This document shows, piece by piece, positions 59,373 through 64,000 of a stretch of 64,000 bases of DNA. The DNA comes from Streptomyces sp. PCS3-D2. GTDB taxonomy: Bacteria; Actinomycetota; Actinomycetes; Streptomycetales; Streptomycetaceae. The position numbers and the translations under genes are program-made. The notes beneath the pieces are model-generated. The model did no database searches and was not told the origin of the DNA. It was given only the letters and a program-made list of their open reading frames with translations. The stretch lies in assembly GCF_000612545.2 (NCBI RefSeq), contig NZ_CP097800.1, positions 1,178,001-1,242,000 on the forward strand. Direction: 5' to 3'. Position 1 is the first letter of the stretch; each line of letters opens with the position of its first letter.

Positions 59373-60572
59373 ATGAACGCAGGGGTCGCGCAGGATCGGC
59401 CGGAACGGGCCTACGACATCGTGCTCTTCGGCGCCACCGGGTTCGTGGGGGCGCTGACCGCCGAGTACCTCGCCGCGCACGCGCCCGCAGGCTGCCGGTG
59501 GGCCCTCGCCGGCCGGGACCTCGCGAAGCTGGAGCGGCTGCGCGAGCGGCTCGCCGCGATCGAACCCGCCTGCGCCGCGCTGCCGTTGCTGCAGGCGGAC
59601 GCCCGGGACGCCGCCGCCGTGGGCGAACTGGCTGCTTCCGCCCGGGTGCTGGCCACGACCGTGGGACCGTACGTCTGGTACGGGGCCGGGCTCGTGGCCG
59701 CCTGCGCCGAAGCGGGCACGGACTACGTGGACCTCACCGGCGAGCCGGAGTTCGTGGACCGGATGTACGTGGAGCACGACGCGCGGGCCCGTGAAACCGG
59801 CGCCCGGCTCGTGCACGCCTGCGGCTTCGACTCGGTCCCGGCCGATCTCGGCGCGTACTTCACGGTCCGGCAGCTGCCGGAGGGGGTCCCGCTCACGGTC
59901 GACGGGTTCATGCGGTCCAACGCGTTCTTCTCCGGCGGGACGCTGGCCTCCGCGCTGACCGCGCTGGGCCGCGGCCCGCAGACACTGGCCGCCGCCCGCG
60001 CCCGCCGGCTGCACGAACCCCGGCTGCCGGGACGGCGGGCGCGCGGGCCGCTGGGCGCGCCCCGGTTCAGCCGCGAGACCGGCACCTGGGCGCTCCCGCT
60101 GCCCACGCTGGACCCGCGGGTCGTGACCCGGTCGGCGGCCGCGCTGGAGCGCTACGGCCCGGACTTTCGCTACCGGCACTACGCCTCCGTCAAGCACCTG
60201 CCCGTCGCGCTGGGCGGTACGGCGGCGATGGGCGCGACGGCTGCCCTGGCGCAGGTGCCGCCCGCCCGGCGGTGGCTCATGAACCGCTGGGAACCGGGCC
60301 GGGGACCGGACGCGGAGCGGCGGGCCCGCAGCTGGTTCACCGTGCGCTTCGTGGGCGAGGGCGGCGGCCGGCGGGTGCTCACCGAGGTGTCGGGCGGCGA
60401 CCCGGGCTACGGCGACACCGCAAAGATGCTGGCGGAGTCGGCGCTCTGCCTGGCGCACGACACGCTGCCGGAGGCCGCCGGGCAGGTGACGACCGCGGTG
60501 GCGATGGGAGACGCGCTCCTCCACCGCCTCCAGAAGGCGGGGATCGCCTTCCGGGTGGCCGACGCCCGCTGA
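59373..60572 (+). CDS. Saccharopine dehydrogenase-like (trans-acting enoyl reductase type)
   Basis: 399-aa protein. The N-terminal dinucleotide fold is DIVLFGATGFVGALTAEYLA (~15-34), and DYVDLTGEPEFV and HACGFDSVPADLG are hallmark segments of the saccharopine-dehydrogenase-like family. It resembles the mycobacterial enzymes acting with polyketide or phthiocerol lipid synthases as enoyl reductases; a true saccharopine role is unlikely. ATG at 59373 follows GGAGGAG. No signal peptide. Single gene between two terminators. Confidence 0.9.
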   Translation: MNAGVAQDRPERAYDIVLFGATGFVGALTAEYLAAHAPAGCRWALAGRDLAKLERLRERLAAIEPACAALPLLQADARDAAAVGELAASARVLATTVGPYVWYGAGLVAACAEAGTDYVDLTGEPEFVDRMYVEHDARARETGARLVHACGFDSVPADLGAYFTVRQLPEGVPLTVDGFMRSNAFFSGGTLASALTALGRGPQTLAAARARRLHEPRLPGRRARGPLGAPRFSRETGTWALPLPTLDPRVVTRSAAALERYGPDFRYRHYASVKHLPVALGGTAAMGATAALAQVPPARRWLMNRWEPGRGPDAERRARSWFTVRFVGEGGGRRVLTEVSGGDPGYGDTAKMLAESALCLAHDTLPEAAGQVTTAVAMGDALLHRLQKAGIAFRVADAR

Positions 60573-60587
60573 CGCGCCGGCAGAAGC

Positions 60588-61265
60588 TCAGGAGGCCTCC
60601 CGCAGTGCCCTGCGGCACAGCGAGTCGGCACGCCGGGTGGTCTCCGGGATCCGGAAGCGGGGGCTGAGGGCCAGGACGTGCGCACAGGCGTTGTCGAGCG
60701 ACACCCTGTGCCCGACGGAGACGTACACCGGCTTGGTCGCGTCCTGCGTGCGCAGGGCCCGCCCGACCTCGCCCCCGTCGGGGCCGACCAGCGCGGAGAC
60801 GGCGCCCCGCCGGGCGCCGGGATCCTCGTGGGTGAAGGCGAAGGGGTTCTTGGCGACGCCGATGGAGGGGAGCCCCGTGACCACCCCGAGGTGGCAGGCG
60901 AGGCCGAACCCGCGGGGGTGGGCGAGGCCGTAGCCGTCGCAGACCACGAGGCCGGGCTCGGCGGTCAGGGCGTCGAGGGCGGCCAGCACGGTCGGCAGCT
61001 CGCGGAAGGCGAGCAGCCCCGGCACGTAGGGAAAGCTGACGTGCCCGACGGCGGTGGCCTCCTCGACCACCTCCAGGGTCGCGGCGTCGAGGACCACGGC
61101 CGCGGCGGCGACGAGGTCGCGCGTGTCGTCGTAGGCGACGTCCACGCCCGCCACCAGCCCGCGGCCGGGCGGGGGGCCGGGCTCGCCGAGTACCACGTGA
61201 TGGCGCAGCTCGTCCTGTATCGCCCGGGCCTCGGCCTCATCTGCGGGAGTCTTCACACTCGTCAT
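60588..61265 (-). CDS. nfi: Endonuclease V
   Basis: 225-aa deoxyinosine 3'-endonuclease for repair of deaminated DNA. VAGVDVAYDD carries the first catalytic Asp (~D42). The strand-separation wedge is FPYVPGLLAFRELP, and VVCDGYGLAHPRGFGLACHLG has the second catalytic Asp (~D109). PVYVSVGHRVSLDNA completes the active-site loops. Length and motif order match the family. ATG at 61265. Divergent from the YciI gene. Confidence 0.95.
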   Translation of the reverse strand: MTSVKTPADEAEARAIQDELRHHVVLGEPGPPPGRGLVAGVDVAYDDTRDLVAAAAVVLDAATLEVVEEATAVGHVSFPYVPGLLAFRELPTVLAALDALTAEPGLVVCDGYGLAHPRGFGLACHLGVVTGLPSIGVAKNPFAFTHEDPGARRGAVSALVGPDGGEVGRALRTQDATKPVYVSVGHRVSLDNACAHVLALSPRFRIPETTRRADSLCRRALREAS

Positions 61266-61291
61266 GATGGACCGAGCGTAACCTGACGATC

Positions 61292-61591
61292 ATGTTTGTC
61301 ATGGAGCTCACCTACACCGCGCCCGTCGAAGCCGTCGAGGAGCAGATGGACGCCCACATCGCCTGGCTGGACGGCTACTACGCGGCCGGCGTCTTCCTCG
61401 CCTCGGGACGCAAGGTGCCGCGCGACGGGGGCGTCATCCTGGCGGCGGGGGTGTCCCGGGCCGAGATCGAGAAGATCGCGGCCGGGGACCCCTTCGCGGT
61501 CGCGGGCGTCTGCTCCTACCGCATCACCGAGTTCATGGCCACGAAGACCTCGGCGGACCTGGCCGCGGTCCGGGAGAACCCGCTCGTGTAG
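61292..61591 (+). CDS. YciI-family protein
   Basis: 99-aa ferredoxin-like fold protein. It starts FVMELTYTAPVEAVEEQMDA, has the HIAWLDGYYAAGVFLASG segment typical of YciI (conserved His-Trp-type and Gly-x-x-x-x-SG), then GGVILA and DPFAVAGV. Function in vivo is uncertain; family members may be dienelactone-type hydrolases or scaffolds. ATG at 61292, 26 bp from the divergent nfi start. Confidence 0.88.
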   Translation: MFVMELTYTAPVEAVEEQMDAHIAWLDGYYAAGVFLASGRKVPRDGGVILAAGVSRAEIEKIAAGDPFAVAGVCSYRITEFMATKTSADLAAVRENPLV

Positions 61592-61598
61592 CGCTGTC

Positions 61599-61647
61599 GC
61601 CCGGCGGACCTCCGCGGCCACGGCGCCGGGGAGCCGTTCCGCCGGGC
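61599..61647. terminator. Long-loop hairpin between convergent genes
   Basis: GCCCGGCGGA (61599-61608) pairs perfectly with TCCGCCGGGC (61638-61647); the 29-nt loop is itself self-complementary in part. It is centred between the YciI and beta-propeller gene stops. Confidence 0.5.
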
Positions 61648-61664
61648 AGGCCGCCGGGTGCGGG

Positions 61665-62753
61665 TCAGCGGCGTTCCAGCCGTGCCACCCGGCCCTTCTC
61701 CCCCGCCGCCCAACAGCCCCTGTCGGCCGCGCAGTCGACCGTGTCGAAGGACCCCGCGTCCAGTGGGCGCCAGGAGCGACCCCCGTCCGTGGTGAGGTCC
61801 GTGCCCGTGGGTCCGACCGCGAGGGCCGTCCCCCCGCTGTACGGGTACCAGGCCGCGCCCGACCGGTAGGCCGGCGGCGGGGTCGTCGCCTGCCGCCAGG
61901 TGCTCCCCCCGTCCCCGGAGACGGCCGCGGCGTGCGGGGAGGCCTGCCCGGTGCGGTAGTCGCCGCCCACGGCGAGCCCCCTCGTACGGTCCCGGAAGGC
62001 GAGGGCGAAGACGCCTCGCGCGGGGTCTCCCGCCGGCACGGCGACTTCGGCCGCCCGCCAGGTCCGGCCGCGGTCCGCGGAGTGCAGGACCCGCGCGCTC
62101 GCCCCGCCGCCCGTGGCCAGCCAGACGTCCCGCGGTCCGGCGCTGACCAGGCACTGGCCGCTCGCGGCGAAGCCCGCCTCGCCGGGCAGCGCCTCGGGCA
62201 TTCCCGCACCGGGCAGCACCCGCCAGTGGCGGCCGCCGTCGTCCGTCGAGAGGATGCGGAACTTTCCGTCCACCGGATCGCTCACGGCCAGCCCGTGGCG
62301 GGTGTCGAAGAAGGTGAGGCAGTCGTAGAAGGCGCGCGGATCGGGGTTGCGGAAGGTCTCGGTCCAGGTGGCGCCGCCGTCCTCGGTCCGCAGCACCCTG
62401 GAGGCCTCGCCCTCGCCGATGGACAGGGCCACCGCCCGTCGCGCGTCGAAGGCCTCGATGTCGCGGAGTTCCAGCTGCTCCGCGACCGCGCCGGGCGGCG
62501 AGACGTCCTGCCAGCTGCGGCCGCCGTCGAGCGTGCGCAGCACGGTCCCCCGGGAGCCGGCGACCCAGGCCGTGGTCCGGCTGACCGCGGCGAGCCCCCG
62601 GAAGCGGGCGGTCAGGCCGGTCTCCTTGAGCGCCCAGCCGGCTGCGCGTAAGTCCTGTGCCCGGCCCTGCTCCTCGGCGTGCGCGGGACCGGCGAGCACA
62701 CCGAGCACCAAACTTGCCGCGCACATGCCAATTGCGCTATCCAGAAGTCTCAT
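61665..62753 (-). CDS. Secreted beta-propeller (Ycf48/BNR-like) protein with TTA codon
   Basis: 362-aa exported protein. The signal peptide is 1-26 (cleaved after AHA). About six blades carry Asp-box/BNR motifs (LRTLDGGRSWQDV, LRTEDGGATWTE, LSTDDGGRHWRV, HSADRGRTWRA, SGDGGSTWRQ, TTDGGRSWRP). It resembles photosystem-assembly-factor/sialidase-like propellers; its ligand is unknown. Leu35 is a TTA codon (62649-62651), the only in-frame TTA I find in the window, so expression should depend on the bldA tRNA. ATG at 62753; the intergenic region to the SsgA-like gene is its promoter. Confidence 0.88.
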   Translation of the reverse strand: MRLLDSAIGMCAASLVLGVLAGPAHAEEQGRAQDLRAAGWALKETGLTARFRGLAAVSRTTAWVAGSRGTVLRTLDGGRSWQDVSPPGAVAEQLELRDIEAFDARRAVALSIGEGEASRVLRTEDGGATWTETFRNPDPRAFYDCLTFFDTRHGLAVSDPVDGKFRILSTDDGGRHWRVLPGAGMPEALPGEAGFAASGQCLVSAGPRDVWLATGGGASARVLHSADRGRTWRAAEVAVPAGDPARGVFALAFRDRTRGLAVGGDYRTGQASPHAAAVSGDGGSTWRQATTPPPAYRSGAAWYPYSGGTALAVGPTGTDLTTDGGRSWRPLDAGSFDTVDCAADRGCWAAGEKGRVARLERR

Positions 62754-63067
62754 GGCGCCGGAAGCTAACGCACCCCGGACCCGCCGTCCAGAGGGCGTCC
62801 CGGCAGCCTCCCGAGCGGGCGTTGCTCCGGTGGAGTGAGCGACAACCGGCCCTTCCAGAAAGCCCCCGACCCCGCACGTCACGCCGTCGCGCCTTCGCGC
62901 GCTTCCGCCCACCCGGTCACTCTGTGCGATCACACAGGCAGGTTCCGGCCAGTCGGTGACACAGCTCACTCGAAGCCCCATGCACGGATTTGCCGATTCC
63001 GGCGTCTATCGGGTTGCCGGGCCCCATCCCGCAGTCCGGCAGCAGATCCGCCGCAAGGGAGTGAGCC
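62754..63067. other. Divergent promoter region
   Basis: 314 bp between the beta-propeller and SsgA-like genes. Includes a CTGTG-N6-CACAG dyad (62923-62938), a CRP-like shape with two mismatches, and an AT-richer patch at 62970-63020. No gene is supported. Confidence 0.5.
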
Positions 63068-63484
63068 GTGATCACTGTCATCGAGCAGGCCGCGCAGGCC
63101 CGTCTGGTCGCCACCGCGCCGAAGGTCGAGACCGTTCCCGTCACCCTGTGTTACGACCGCGCGGATCCGTTCGCCGTGCGCATGGCCTTCCCCGCCCCGG
63201 CGACGCTGGAAGGCGTCGAGGTCTCGTGGACCTTCTCCCGGGAACTGCTGGAGTCCGGCCTGGACCGCCCGTCCGGCTATGGCGACGTACGCGTGCGGCC
63301 GCACGACGGGGAGCGGACCACGATCGAGTTCCACGCGGTGGAGGGCGTCGCGATCGTCCTGATGCTGACCGCCGAGCTGCACCGGTTCCTGGATCGGGTC
63401 GCGAGCGTGGTTCCGCCCGGCCTGGAGCACCTCTACCTCGACATGGACCACAGCCTGGCCGAGCTGATGCGCGACAGCTGCTGA
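63068..63484 (+). CDS. SsgA-like sporulation/cell-division protein (SALP)
   Basis: 138-aa protein of the actinomycete-specific SsgA-like family that localises division proteins or controls septal peptidoglycan during sporulation. The central core VPVTLCYDRADPFAVRMAF and the following VEVSWTFSRELLESGL are hallmarks. The C-terminus LEHLYLDMDHSLAELMRD is also typical. Which SALP subgroup it is cannot be decided by eye. GTG at 63068 has AAGGGAG 6 nt upstream. Divergent from the bldA-dependent gene. Confidence 0.93.
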   Translation: MITVIEQAAQARLVATAPKVETVPVTLCYDRADPFAVRMAFPAPATLEGVEVSWTFSRELLESGLDRPSGYGDVRVRPHDGERTTIEFHAVEGVAIVLMLTAELHRFLDRVASVVPPGLEHLYLDMDHSLAELMRDSC

Positions 63485-63627
63485 CCCTCCGGCGTAAATC
63501 GTTTGCGGGCGGCCGGGGCCGCCCGTAGCTTCGTTGGCGCCCCACTGCCGTCGAACGGAGCAGGACGTTGCTCTTCTGAGGTCCGAGACACCGACCACCG
63601 CGACCACCGCGACCACCGAAGACCCCC

Positions 63628-63750
63628 GTGATCGTCCACATCACGGCCACGGTCGCCGTCCGAACGCGCTCGCGTTCCCGCTCGCGATCCGAGCGTCGGC
63701 TGTCTCCCCGCGTTGCACGCACCCTTCACGCAACCTGGAGGCCTCCATGA
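63628..63750 (+). CDS. 40-aa leader ORF coupled to the ABC-F gene
   Basis: GTG at 63628 opens 41 codons whose TGA (63748-63750) overlaps the ABC-F ATG (ATGA). The peptide contains an Arg-Ser repeat (RTRSRSRSRSERR). ABC-F resistance genes often have translated leaders that sense ribosome stalling, so a regulatory leader is plausible. Its own ribosome site is weak. Confidence 0.4.
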   Translation: MIVHITATVAVRTRSRSRSRSERRLSPRVARTLHATWRPP

Positions 63751-64000
63751 GTCACGCCCCTGCATCCATCACCTGCTCCGCCCTGTCCTTCGACTGGCCC
63801 GACGGGACACCCGTGTTCGACGGGTTCCAGCTGACCGTCGGCCCCGGCCGCACCGGCCTGATCGGACTCAACGGGAGTGGCAAATCCACCCTGTTGAAGC
63901 TGATTGCTGGTGAACTGGCCCCGACCGGGGGCCAGTCGTCCGTCGCCGGCTCGGTCGGCTACCTCCCCCAGACGGTCACCCTCGACACCGCGCTGCGCGT
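63747..64000 (+). CDS. ABC-F family ATPase, 3'-truncated by window edge
   Basis: The first 84 codons of an ABC-F protein. The start ATG has GGAG 7 nt upstream, and the first cassette shows the Walker A GLNGSGKST (~41-49) followed by LIAGELAPTGG and VGYLPQTV. There is no membrane segment. Unlike the complete ABC-F gene at 29.8 kb, this one is preceded by a long leader (63485-63746). Role likely ribosome protection or translation control, as in its family. Confidence 0.88.
   Translation, partial: MSHAPASITCSALSFDWPDGTPVFDGFQLTVGPGRTGLIGLNGSGKSTLLKLIAGELAPTGGQSSVAGSVGYLPQTVTLDTALR

Noticed and set aside
62923-62938. CRP-like dyad CTGTG-N6-CACAG upstream of the SsgA-like gene
   Set aside because: Two mismatches to a full palindrome and no supporting spacing to a promoter; only mentioned as a possible site.
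1-64000. CRISPR arrays, tRNA or rRNA genes
   Set aside because: No regularly spaced direct repeats of CRISPR size, and no cloverleaf or rRNA-like segments noticed.

Overview
The window is very GC-rich DNA with strong third-position G/C bias, frequent GTG and TTG starts, ATGA/GTGA-coupled operons and almost no TTA codons. It carries a squalene-hopene cluster, an SsgA-like sporulation regulator, an SCO6745-family protein and an XRE/flavoprotein island. Together these point to a Streptomyces chromosome. The gene order (hopanoid genes, a polyol-phosphate/ABC cluster, idi, an SCO6745-family gene) resembles my memory of the S. coelicolor SCO67xx region; no search was run.

Layout. 0-7.4 kb: end of an MFS exporter, a membrane protein, the remnant of an IS5-type transposase, an MBL-fold hydrolase, an SGNH hydrolase, a secreted LysM-M23 cell-wall hydrolase behind a c-di-AMP (ydaO-type) riboswitch, and a tyrosine phosphatase. 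7.4-17.5 kb: a tightly coupled minus-strand hopanoid operon (hpnC, hpnD, small ORF, hpnE, polyprenyl synthase, shc, hpnG, hpnH, aminotransferase). 17.9-25.0 kb: a seven-gene minus-strand operon with two CDP-alcohol phosphotransferases, a CTP-transferase-like enzyme, a glycerol-1-phosphate-dehydrogenase-like enzyme, a family 2 glycosyltransferase and a two-component polysaccharide/teichoic-acid-type ABC exporter. It looks like a pathway that makes and exports a polyol-phosphate glycoconjugate, and it is the best candidate here for an undescribed system. 25.3-33.4 kb: a methyltransferase-GNAT fusion, idi, an anti-sigma-type ATPase, an HdeD-like protein, an enoyl-CoA hydratase, an ABC-F protein, a cutinase-like lipoprotein and a 2TM protein. 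33.5-36 kb: a coupled ImmA/IrrE-like, multi-TM and SDR operon. 36.3-43.7 kb: tex, an SCO6745-family protein, a secreted M1 peptidase, an MpaB-like oxygenase and a secreted sphingomyelinase-like enzyme. 43.8-46.1 kb: flavoprotein, XRE regulator and two small proteins. 46.2-57.2 kb: fatty-acid activation and degradation genes with a MerR regulator. 57.5-64 kb: a secreted PKD/repeat protein, a saccharopine-dehydrogenase-like enzyme, endonuclease V, a YciI protein, a TTA-containing secreted beta-propeller gene, an SsgA-like protein and the start of a second ABC-F gene.

How the parts connect. The hopanoid operon uses C15 precursor made from IPP/DMAPP, which idi (26.8 kb) interconverts. The adjacent CDP-alcohol/ABC operon ends at a hairpin just before the hopanoid promoter region, so the two envelope-lipid systems are adjacent but probably separate transcripts. 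The 50-57 kb block encodes acyl-CoA dehydrogenation, hydration/dehydrogenation and thiolysis, plus CoA transfer and an F420-type oxidoreductase. Developmental links are the single TTA codon (bldA), the SsgA-like gene and the c-di-AMP-controlled wall hydrolase. All identifications come from reading the sequence and remembered family motifs; no database was consulted.
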